From contig CAVXXJ010000011.1 in the NCBI GenBank assembly GCA_963765705.1, forward strand, positions 741,009-805,008: a stretch of DNA of 64,000 nt, read 5' to 3'. Shown here in pieces: positions 17,795 to 24,773 of the stretch (the first letter of the stretch is position 1; every line of letters starts with the position of its first letter). The translations under genes and the position numbers were made by a program. The DNA is from Gaiellasilicea sp963765705. GTDB taxonomy: Bacteria > Actinomycetota > Thermoleophilia > Gaiellales > Gaiellaceae. The notes under the pieces are model-generated. The model had not been told where the DNA came from. It saw only the letters and a program-made list of their open reading frames with translations, and made no database searches.

Positions 17795-18288
17795 CAGCCC
17801 TCGTCCCCGACGGTGATGAACAGCGCCCGGAAGCCGACCGACTCGAGCAGGAAGTCGTCCTCGGGCATGTGGAAGCTCCAGCCGTCGATCTTGACGTCGT
17901 GCAGCGTCAAGGTGCTGGTCACGCCCGGGACGGAGCTGTTCCGGGCGACGAGGGTCATGCTGAACGCCGGCTGCGTCCAGCTCTCGCCGGGCCGCTTGGC
18001 AGCAGCCTCGCCGAGCATCAGCGTCAGCATGGCGCCGTTGAGGTAGGCGCGGCCGATCGTGCCGCGGACCTCCACGTTCCCGGGCCGGAGCTGCGTTGCG
18101 TAGCGCTGGCCGATCTCGTGGAACGGCTTGACGTCCGAGCTCACCTGGATCGTGACGTCCTGGACGCGTCCGACGACCTGCACGCCGAACTGGTCGATCG
18201 CGCCCTGAGCGGCGGCGCCTTCCGGGTTCTGCTGGGTCGAGAGGGCGAGTGAGCCGTCGGCCCCTGTGTAGACGCTCGTGTTTGCCAT
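17794..18288 (-). CDS. Tail tube protein
   Basis: This 164-residue protein starts at an ATG behind AAAGGAG, ten bases after the sheath stop. The sheath-tube gene pair is diagnostic of contractile tails. The protein has the expected beta-rich pattern: VQVVGRVQDVTIQVSSDVKP, then a tyrosine/leucine core, YLNGAMLTLMLGEAAAKRPG, then FSMTLVARNSS and LHDVKIDGWSFHMPEDDFLL ending in ALFITVGDEG. The size matches phage tube proteins (about 150-170). It would stack as hexameric rings inside the sheath. Confidence 0.8.
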   Translation of the reverse strand: MANTSVYTGADGSLALSTQQNPEGAAAQGAIDQFGVQVVGRVQDVTIQVSSDVKPFHEIGQRYATQLRPGNVEVRGTIGRAYLNGAMLTLMLGEAAAKRPGESWTQPAFSMTLVARNSSVPGVTSTLTLHDVKIDGWSFHMPEDDFLLESVGFRALFITVGDEG

Positions 18289-18298
18289 GTGAACTCCT

Positions 18299-19381
18299 TT
18301 ATTCGAGGACGAGCGTGACGGCGACGAAGTCGATGCTGAAGGTGGGTCGGATGACGGCGTTCACGATCGCGCGGCCGGCGATCTCGTCCTGCCGCGTGGC
18401 GGTGACGGAGAGCTCGTAGTCGATCAGCGCCTCGTCGACCTTCATCGTCGTCAGGAAGCCGTCGATCGCGCCCGCGAGCGCTTTCCGCACGCGGTCGTTG
18501 TTCAGGCGGCCGATGAACGGTGCCGACGCCTGCCGGATCCCCGCCTTCGCGTAGTCGGTGATCCGCCGTGTCGTCACCTGCCGCCACGCGGCGTCGTTCG
18601 TCGTCACGCCGCGAACGACGCGGACGCCGTTGCGCTCTTCGAGCACCAGCACCCGGCCGTTCACCAGCTGCTTCAGCTCTCCGTACGAGAACTTCTGCGT
18701 CAGCTTGCTGACGCCGGGGACGACCTTGTTCGTCGGGCTCGACTGGGGGACGAGCGTGCTCAGGAGGCCCGCGACCGCCGCGGCGGTGTACGTGCCGCTC
18801 AGGTCGACGTCGTCCCTTGCGGTGGCGTCGAACGTCCGGATGCCCGGCGTCACGAGGATGTGGCGTCCCGAATCGCTGTCGACGATCTGCCCGGCGATGT
18901 CGGCGGGCTCGTCCGCGTCGGCGCCGATGACGGCGATCACGTCTCTGCCGTCCTCCTCGGCGCTGTTGACGACCGCACCGAGGACGTCGAAGGCGTCGTC
19001 GGTCGCGAGCTCGGGCGCGACCAGGATGTTCACGTCCTCCTTCACGATCTCGGCGAACGCGGCCGTGAAGTCGGCCTTGCTGGCGCCGGCGGGGAGAGCC
19101 CGGGCGAACACGGTTCCCGCACCGGTGCGGTAGGCGAGCTCGAGCGCCCGTCCCAGGTTCAGGTCGCCGTTGCCGTCGTCGTAGGCGTCGTAGGCGCCGA
19201 TCGCACCGGTCACCTCACCGTACTCGGAGAAGAGATGTGTCTCGCCGGCGCCGCTCGCCGCGGTGCCGACCATCCCGATGTTCCCTGTCGAAACGCCGCC
19301 GATGCCGATCAGCGCGTCCGCCTGAACCCGGATGTAGGTACCCGGGATGATCAGCTCGGAGAGGGAAAAGGTCTCAGCCAT
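18299..19381 (-). CDS. Contractile tail sheath protein
   Basis: This 360-residue protein begins with the sheath N-terminal strand and loop (SELIIPGTYIRVQADALIGI, STGNIGMVGTA). It ends with the highly conserved sheath C-terminal domain: LKQLVNGRVLVLEERNGVRV, RGVTTNDAAWRQVTTRRITD, RKALAGAIDGFLTTM and FSIDFVAVTLVLE. It is slightly shorter than most phage sheaths because the variable outer domain is small. The ATG is preceded by GGAGGTG located inside the last codons of the upstream gene. This is the strongest single marker that the locus builds a contractile particle. Confidence 0.95.
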   Translation of the reverse strand: MAETFSLSELIIPGTYIRVQADALIGIGGVSTGNIGMVGTAASGAGETHLFSEYGEVTGAIGAYDAYDDGNGDLNLGRALELAYRTGAGTVFARALPAGASKADFTAAFAEIVKEDVNILVAPELATDDAFDVLGAVVNSAEEDGRDVIAVIGADADEPADIAGQIVDSDSGRHILVTPGIRTFDATARDDVDLSGTYTAAAVAGLLSTLVPQSSPTNKVVPGVSKLTQKFSYGELKQLVNGRVLVLEERNGVRVVRGVTTNDAAWRQVTTRRITDYAKAGIRQASAPFIGRLNNDRVRKALAGAIDGFLTTMKVDEALIDYELSVTATRQDEIAGRAIVNAVIRPTFSIDFVAVTLVLE

Positions 19382-19384
19382 GCG

Positions 19385-20464
19385 CTACACCTCCGTGAGG
19401 TCGATGTCGTAGAAGTACGACTGGTTGTTCCGGTGCGTGAGGAACCCCGCGCGCCCCGGCGCGGAGATGGAGCTGTCGTCCGCGGCGAGCGCGAGCACGC
19501 CGTCGACGTAGACCTCGTGCCGCGTCCCGACGGCGACGAGCTTGAGGCGATGGGTGCCGCCGACGGTGAACCCGGCCGTCCCGTCGAAGGCCTGCGTATC
19601 GAGGTGGGAGAACGTGCCGTTGACCTTCTTGGCGAGCAGCCGGTAGCCCGCTCCGTGCATGAGGAAGAAGTAGAAGGTGCCGGCGTTGTGGTAGCGGTAG
19701 ACGAGCCCGATGCCCCGGTTGTCGTCGGAGCCGACGAGGGCCCGGAGGATCAGATCCGACACCGGCGGGCGCCGCTTCGACGTCTTCAGCACGAGGTACG
19801 TGCCGGGCTTGTTCGGGCTCGACACCGCCGTCGAGCCGCCGCCGATTCGCTGCCGCTGCTCGATCCGTTCCAGGGCCGGGTCGTACGCCCACTCGGACGG
19901 CGCACTCTGGGTCGCTTCGGCGTCGTCGACGACCTCGAACCAGTCGAGCGAGTCGCCCATGAAGGCGGAGCGGACGATTGTGCGCGGCTCGCGCGGCCTG
20001 AGGCTGACCTCGAAGTCGAGCGGGATCGTCTGGATCACCCCCTCCGGCGCCGTCGGCAAGCGGAGGAACTCGTAGAGCACTGCGAACCTGAGCTCGCGGA
20101 ACGCGATCCCGCCGTCGCTGCCGGCGGCTCCCATGTCCTCGAGGAGGATCCGGTGGATCCCTTCGCCGGCGAGCGTCGAGCGGTCCGGCGTCAACAGGGC
20201 GCGGGTGACCGCGGTGACCGCGGCCGGCAAGCCGCCGAGCGTGTCGGCCTTCGCCGTCACGAACACGTTCGCGTCGACGCGCCGTCCGTAGATCTCGCCC
20301 TCCGGATCTTCGTTCAGGCCGACGAACCCGCCGAACCCGGTCGGAGCGATCCTGCGTGGGCTGACGAGGACCGTCGGCCGCACGTCGGGATCCGGCTCGT
20401 CGGGAAGCAGCGACTCGATCGCGGCGGCAAGGCCGCCGACCGCCGCGTCAGCGATCGTCGACAC
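19385..20464 (-). CDS. Tail-completion-like protein fused to a LamG/concanavalin-like domain
   Basis: This 359-residue protein starts at GTG 20464. In-frame sequence further upstream runs opposite the next gene and looks non-coding. Residues 1-190 (DVRPTVLVSPRRIAPTGFGG, ANVFVTAKADTLGGL, FRELRFAVLYEFLRLP, EGVIQTIPLDFEVSLRP) have the alternating strand/helix pattern of a tail terminator or completion protein. Residues about 190-359 form a jelly-roll lectin-like domain (LILRALVGSDDNRGIGLVYR, GTFYFFLMHGAGYRLLAKK, HRLKLVAVGTRHEVYVDGVL, GRAGFLTHRNNQSYFYDIDL) of the LamG/glucanase superfamily. It is the first minus-strand gene of the particle operon. A sugar-binding decoration is an inference. Confidence 0.65.
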   Translation of the reverse strand: MSTIADAAVGGLAAAIESLLPDEPDPDVRPTVLVSPRRIAPTGFGGFVGLNEDPEGEIYGRRVDANVFVTAKADTLGGLPAAVTAVTRALLTPDRSTLAGEGIHRILLEDMGAAGSDGGIAFRELRFAVLYEFLRLPTAPEGVIQTIPLDFEVSLRPREPRTIVRSAFMGDSLDWFEVVDDAEATQSAPSEWAYDPALERIEQRQRIGGGSTAVSSPNKPGTYLVLKTSKRRPPVSDLILRALVGSDDNRGIGLVYRYHNAGTFYFFLMHGAGYRLLAKKVNGTFSHLDTQAFDGTAGFTVGGTHRLKLVAVGTRHEVYVDGVLALAADDSSISAPGRAGFLTHRNNQSYFYDIDLTEV

Positions 20465-20633
20465 GTGAGGAAGGCGACGATTGCGGCTGGACGGTCGGCA
20501 TCGGAACTCCCGGGGGCCGGGGGAGGGTGACGCCGCAGGCGCCGAATCTACATCGGTCGCCGCGCCTAAATCAAGGTCCGAAACCGAATCGTTGGCAAAC
20601 GCAAGTCGCCGCGTTATGCTCGACGCTGCCGTC
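20465..20633. promoter_or_regulatory. Divergent intergenic region of the particle locus
   Basis: This stretch separates the 13-kb-plus minus-strand operon from the plus-strand tube-like gene and must hold promoters for both. Bases 20541-20615 are noticeably less G/C-rich (for example CTACATC, TAAATCAAGG, CGAATCGTTGGC). I see no convincing -10/-35 pair, operator palindrome or Shine-Dalgarno sequence for either gene. Confidence 0.35.
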
Positions 20634-21509
20634 ATGCCTGGTAGCCGCAACCTCCCAGCGAGCAACGTGTTCCTGACGTTGGATGGCGTGAAGTGTGGTC
20701 CCGTCAGGTCGGCCGACGGCGGCTTCGTCAACGCAGAGGTGATCACGGGTCCGGCGGGCAAGGGCGTCTTCCAGGGGAAGCACGTATCCGGGGTGCGGTA
20801 CGAGCCGTTCGCCGTCACCGTCGGCTTCGCGAATGCCGCACCCGTGTACGACTGGGTCGCAGACCTCTGGAAAGGCAACTTCGTCCGGAAGTCGGGATCG
20901 CTCGTCGTCGCCGACTACAAGCTCGAGGCGAAAAGCGCCCGCGAGTTCCTCGACGCGCAGCTGACCGAGACGACGTTGCCCACGCTCGACGCGTCGTCGA
21001 AGGATCCGGGGTTCCTGACGCTGAAGTTCAGCGCCGACCTCGTCAAGGACAGCAATGCCTCCGGGAAGCAGGACGCCGCGGCGGCGAAGGCGAAGCTGTG
21101 GCAACGGAGCGACTTCCGGCTGCAGATCGACAGTCTGGATTGCACGAAGGTGAGCAAGATCGAGTCGATGTCCGTGAAGCAGAAGACCGCGAAGGACGAC
21201 GCCGGCCAGTCCACGACCCTGCCGACCGTGCTCGAGTTTCCCGACCTCGAGGTCACGCTCAGCGAGGTCAGCGCGAAGACGTGGTTCGAATGGCTCGACG
21301 ACTTCGTGATCAAGGGAAAGAACGACGAGTCGAGTGAGCGAAGCGGCACGATCCAGCTCCTCGCGGCCGACGCGAAGACCGAGCTCGCCAGGATCAAGCT
21401 CATCGGCCTCGGCATCTATCGCATGTCACTCCCGAAGGCGGGGGACAAGGCCAGGAACGTGACGGCCGGGCTCTACTGCAGCCGCATGGAGCTCGTCGTC
21501 AAGCCGTAG
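20634..21509 (+). CDS. Two-domain tail-tube-like (gp19-type) protein
   Basis: The protein has 291 residues from ATG 20634 (an in-frame ATG at 20616 would add six). It looks like a tandem duplication of a gp19-like tube fold. The first half reads FLTLDGVKCGPVRSADGGFV, then VSGVRYEPFAVTVGF, PVYDWVADLWKGNF, SGSLVVADYKLEAKSAREFL. The second repeats the plan: FRLQIDSLDCTKVSKIESMS, LEFPDLEVTLSEVSA, TWFEWLDDFVIKG, SGTIQLLAADAKTELARIKL and a final ELVVKP. It is transcribed divergently from the particle operon and is lysine-richer than its neighbours. It may be an alternative tube, a tube-initiator ring or a cap. The family call is by pattern. Confidence 0.6.
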   Translation: MPGSRNLPASNVFLTLDGVKCGPVRSADGGFVNAEVITGPAGKGVFQGKHVSGVRYEPFAVTVGFANAAPVYDWVADLWKGNFVRKSGSLVVADYKLEAKSAREFLDAQLTETTLPTLDASSKDPGFLTLKFSADLVKDSNASGKQDAAAAKAKLWQRSDFRLQIDSLDCTKVSKIESMSVKQKTAKDDAGQSTTLPTVLEFPDLEVTLSEVSAKTWFEWLDDFVIKGKNDESSERSGTIQLLAADAKTELARIKLIGLGIYRMSLPKAGDKARNVTAGLYCSRMELVVKP

Positions 21510-21519
21510 CGGCTCGTAG

Positions 21520-22287
21520 CTAGGCCTCGTCCACCGTCTCGGTGCCGGCCAGGAAGGTCGACTCGGCCGCCGCGCCCGCGGCGAAGCTCTTCTCCGCGAG
21601 CCAGCCGCCGTCGACCGTGAGAGCGATGCCGTTCACGTACGCGGACTGGTCGCTCGCGAGGTAGACGGCCGCGTCGGCGACGTCGGCGGCGGTCCCCGCG
21701 CGGCCCTGAGGGACGACCGTCTGCAATCCCTGCTCGAACGCCGGCTCGGCGAAGTACTGCTCGGTCAGCGGCGTCCGGATCAGCCCCGGACAGATCGCGT
21801 TCACCCTGATCCCGGCGGGACCGAGGTCGCGCGCCAGGCTCTTCGTCAGACCGACGACGCCGTGCTTCGCGGCCGTGTAGGCCGGGCGGTGCGCGAGCCC
21901 GACCAGGCCGCCGACCGAGGAGATGTTCACGATCGCGCCGCCGCCGCTCTCGCGCATGCGCCGGGCTACGGCCTGGCAGCAGTAGAACGTCCCGCTCAGG
22001 TTGACCGCGATCACGTTGTCCCACTCGTCGGTCGCCATCGTGTAGACGTCGCCGATCTCACGGACGCCGGCGCTGTTGACGAGCACGTCGATGCGGCCTT
22101 CTGTGCCCGCGACCTCGGCGACCGCGCGCTCGACGTCGGCGGGGGAGCGGACGTCGCCGATGATCGCCACCTCGCCCGCCCGGTCGAAACCGGTGACGCG
22201 GGCGCCCTCGCGCGCGAAGCGCTCGGCGATCTCGCGGCCGATCCCGCTCGCCGCCCCAGTGACCAGCACCACCCGGTTCTCCAGCAT
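21520..22287 (-). CDS. SDR-family NAD(P)-dependent oxidoreductase
   Basis: This 255-residue classical short-chain dehydrogenase/reductase has a cofactor motif VTGAASGIG (residues 9-17), DVRSP, NSAG in the fourth strand region, catalytic Ser in IVNISSVGG and the YxxxK pair in PAYTAAKHG. The C-terminus ALTVDGGWLA is typical of the FabG-like group. Start codons of this gene and the VOC gene are only 17 bp apart and divergent, so they share a promoter region. The substrate cannot be told. It converges with the tube-like gene, leaving a 10-bp gap. Confidence 0.92.
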   Translation of the reverse strand: MLENRVVLVTGAASGIGREIAERFAREGARVTGFDRAGEVAIIGDVRSPADVERAVAEVAGTEGRIDVLVNSAGVREIGDVYTMATDEWDNVIAVNLSGTFYCCQAVARRMRESGGGAIVNISSVGGLVGLAHRPAYTAAKHGVVGLTKSLARDLGPAGIRVNAICPGLIRTPLTEQYFAEPAFEQGLQTVVPQGRAGTAADVADAAVYLASDQSAYVNGIALTVDGGWLAEKSFAAGAAAESTFLAGTETVDEA

Positions 22288-22304
22288 CCGGTTACGTTAA
22301 CCCC

Positions 22305-22769
22305 GTGAGCACGTGGACGATCACCGGCCCTCGTCACGTGGGGATCACCGTCTCGGATCTCGACCGCTCGCTCCAGTTCTATTCCGGTCTCCTCGGGCTC
22401 GAGCTGCTCTGGCGGCGTCTCTACGAGGAGCCGGAGATCGCGCGGATCGTCGGTGTGCCCGAAGCGGCGGGGATCGAAGTGGCGATGCTGCGCATCCCGG
22501 GGAGCGAGGTCGACGTCGAGTTGCTCCAGTACCACGGCTGCGAGAGCCCGTCCGGGAGCTCGCCGCCCTCGCACCACGGCACGGGCCACTTCTGCGTCTT
22601 CGTCACCGGGATCGAGGAGCTCTACGAAGAGCTGCTCGCGCGCGGCGTCTCGTTCCGCTCGGACGGTCCGGTGGAGATGAAGACGGGCGTGAACGCCGGC
22701 GGCAAGAGCCTCTACTCGCTCGACCCGGACGGCTACATCTTCGAGTTCCACCAGCGGCCGCCCCGGTGA
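22305..22769 (+). CDS. VOC-family (glyoxalase/bleomycin-resistance) protein
   Basis: This 154-residue protein starts at GTG. It has the paired beta-alpha-beta-beta-beta modules of the vicinal oxygen chelate family: RHVGITVSDLDRSLQFYSGLLGL at the start, VELLQY, GTGHFCVFV and SLYSLDPDGYIFEFHQ at the end. Candidate metal ligands are His12, His97 and Glu149 (approximate). Members are isomerases, epimerases (methylmalonyl-CoA type), dioxygenases or resistance proteins. The stop overlaps the next GTG start, so it is co-translated with the E1 dehydrogenase and may handle a small acid or CoA intermediate. Confidence 0.88.
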   Translation: MSTWTITGPRHVGITVSDLDRSLQFYSGLLGLELLWRRLYEEPEIARIVGVPEAAGIEVAMLRIPGSEVDVELLQYHGCESPSGSSPPSHHGTGHFCVFVTGIEELYEELLARGVSFRSDGPVEMKTGVNAGGKSLYSLDPDGYIFEFHQRPPR

Positions 22770-24751
22770 CCGATCGGCCCGGCGAGTGGCCGCCGCTGCT
22801 CGAGCAGTACCGCCTGATGGCGCTGATCCGCCGCTTCGAGGATCGCGCCGCCGAGCTCTTCCAGCAGGGCGTCATCTTCGGGACGGCGCACAGCTGTGTC
22901 GGCCAGGAGGCGATCGCCGTCGGCGCCGCCGGCGTCATGCGCGACACCGACTACCTCGTCGGCCATCACCGCTCCCACGGGCACCTGATCGCCGCCGGGG
23001 CCGACCTCCGCCGGATGATGGCCGAGATGTTCGGGAAGCGGACGGGTTACTGCAAGGGGCTCGGCGGCTCGATGCACATCGCCGACCTCTCGCTCGACAT
23101 CCTCGGCTGCAACGGGATCGTCGGCGCCGGGATCCCGCACGCGTGCGGCGCCGCCCTGACGGCGAAGCTGCGCGGGACCGAGCAGGCGGCGGTCGCCTTC
23201 TTCGGTGACGGCGCCGCCGGGCAGGGCGCGGCGCACGAGGGGATGAACCTCGCCGCCACCTGGGCGCTGCCGGTGGTCTTCATCTGCGAGAACAACCAGT
23301 ACGCGCTCTCGGCCGACTGGCGCGCGCAGCGGGCCGTCGAGGACCTCGCCGACCGCGCCGGCGGCTACGGGATGGCGGGCGAGATCGTGGACGGGAACGA
23401 CCTGCTCGCGGTCGAGGATGCCGTCGCCCGCGCGCTCATGCGGGCCAGGGCGGGAGCGGGGCCGACGTTCCTCGAGATGAAGACGTTCCGCCGGATGCAG
23501 CACTCGATGCGCGCCAACCTCCCGGACGTGCGCGACCCGGCGCTCGTGGAGGAGTGGGAGGCGAAGGACCCGCTGCCGCGGTTCGAGCGGCTGCTCCGGG
23601 ACCTGGGGGAGTTGGACGACGAGCGGGTCGAGTCGCTGTGGCGGGAGGTCGAAGGCGCTGTCGAGCACGCGATCGAGCTCGCGCTGGCCGACGAGGACGC
23701 GAGCGCCGACGACCTGCTGCCCGCGGTGCTCGGGCCGCAGCGGAGCTATCCGGCGCCTGCCGCGGAGACCGACCGGACGCTCGGCTTCGTCGCCGCCGTG
23801 CGCGAGGCGCTCGACCTCGAGCTCGACGCGGATCCGGACGTGATCGTGATTGGCGAGGACATCGGCAAGGTAGGCGGCCTCTTCCGCGCCACCGAGGGCC
23901 TCTACGAGCGCTACGGCGCCGAGCGGATCCGCGACACGCCACTGACGGAGAGCGGCTTCGTCGGCTGTGGGATCGGCGCGGCGCTGACCGGCTTGCGGCC
24001 CGTCGTCGAGCTGCAGTTCTCGGACTTCGCCGGCGTCGCGTTCGACCAGATCATGAACCAGGCCGCGAAGCTCCGGTTCATGATGGGCGGGACGCCGAGC
24101 ATCCCGCTCGTGATCCGAATGGTCTCGGGCGGCGGCGTTCGGCTCGGCGCGCAGCACTCGCAGAGCCTGGAGGCGCTGTTCGCCCACATCCCGGGCCTCG
24201 TCGTCGCGATGCCCTCGAACCCCTACGACGCGAAGGGTCTCCTGTCCGCGGCGATCCGCGGTGACAACCCGGTCATCTTCCTCGAGCAGAAGCTCCTGTT
24301 CTTCGGCGACCCCGCGCCGGTGCCCGAGGAGCGCTACGGGATCGAGCTCGGAATCGGGCGCGTCGCCCGCGAGGGAACCGACGTCACCGTCGTCGCTCTC
24401 GGGGCGCAGGTGCCCCACGCGCTGCGGGCGGCGCACGAGCTCGAGGGAGAGGGAGTCAGCATCGAGGTGGTCGATCCGCGCACCCTCGTCCCGCTCGACA
24501 CCGCGCTGATCGCCGCGTCGGTGGCGAAGACGCACCGGCTGGTCGTCGCGCACGAGGCCGTTCGGTTCTGCGGCTTCGGCTCCGAGATCGCCGCGCACGC
24601 AGCCGAGCATTGCTTCTGGGACCTCGACGCTCCCGTCGTCCGCGTCGGAGCCGCCTCGCATCCGATGCCGTACCAGAAGGACCTCGAGCTGGCGACCCTG
24701 CCGGGGCCGGCCGACATCGTGGCCGCAGTTCGGTCGCTCGCCTCTGCCTGA
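22766..24751 (+). CDS. Fused E1 alpha-beta thiamine-diphosphate-dependent 2-oxoacid (or acetoin) dehydrogenase
   Basis: This is a single 661-residue chain. Residues 1-330 are E1-alpha: GTAHSCVGQEAIAVGA, GHHRSHGHLI, CKGLGGSMH and the ThDP-binding FFGDGAAGQG ... CENNQYALS. Residues about 335-661 are E1-beta: VIVIGEDIGKVGG, RIRDTPLTESGFVGCGIGAA, LEALFAHIPGLVVAMPSNPY, IEVVDPRTLVPLD, VVAHEAVRFCGFGSEI. Two-subunit E1s are usually separate genes; fused forms exist. No E2 acyltransferase or E3 gene is nearby. The GTG start overlaps the VOC stop (GTGA), which indicates a shared pathway. The exact oxoacid is not inferable. Confidence 0.88.
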   Translation: MTDRPGEWPPLLEQYRLMALIRRFEDRAAELFQQGVIFGTAHSCVGQEAIAVGAAGVMRDTDYLVGHHRSHGHLIAAGADLRRMMAEMFGKRTGYCKGLGGSMHIADLSLDILGCNGIVGAGIPHACGAALTAKLRGTEQAAVAFFGDGAAGQGAAHEGMNLAATWALPVVFICENNQYALSADWRAQRAVEDLADRAGGYGMAGEIVDGNDLLAVEDAVARALMRARAGAGPTFLEMKTFRRMQHSMRANLPDVRDPALVEEWEAKDPLPRFERLLRDLGELDDERVESLWREVEGAVEHAIELALADEDASADDLLPAVLGPQRSYPAPAAETDRTLGFVAAVREALDLELDADPDVIVIGEDIGKVGGLFRATEGLYERYGAERIRDTPLTESGFVGCGIGAALTGLRPVVELQFSDFAGVAFDQIMNQAAKLRFMMGGTPSIPLVIRMVSGGGVRLGAQHSQSLEALFAHIPGLVVAMPSNPYDAKGLLSAAIRGDNPVIFLEQKLLFFGDPAPVPEERYGIELGIGRVAREGTDVTVVALGAQVPHALRAAHELEGEGVSIEVVDPRTLVPLDTALIAASVAKTHRLVVAHEAVRFCGFGSEIAAHAAEHCFWDLDAPVVRVGAASHPMPYQKDLELATLPGPADIVAAVRSLASA

Positions 24752-24773
24752 GCTCTGCAGCGGCGGACGGCGC

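Noticed and set aside
1..21509. Complete prophage
   Set aside because: No capsid, portal, terminase, integrase, lysis or replication gene is visible in 21 kb of tail genes. This could change if sequence to the left adds them.
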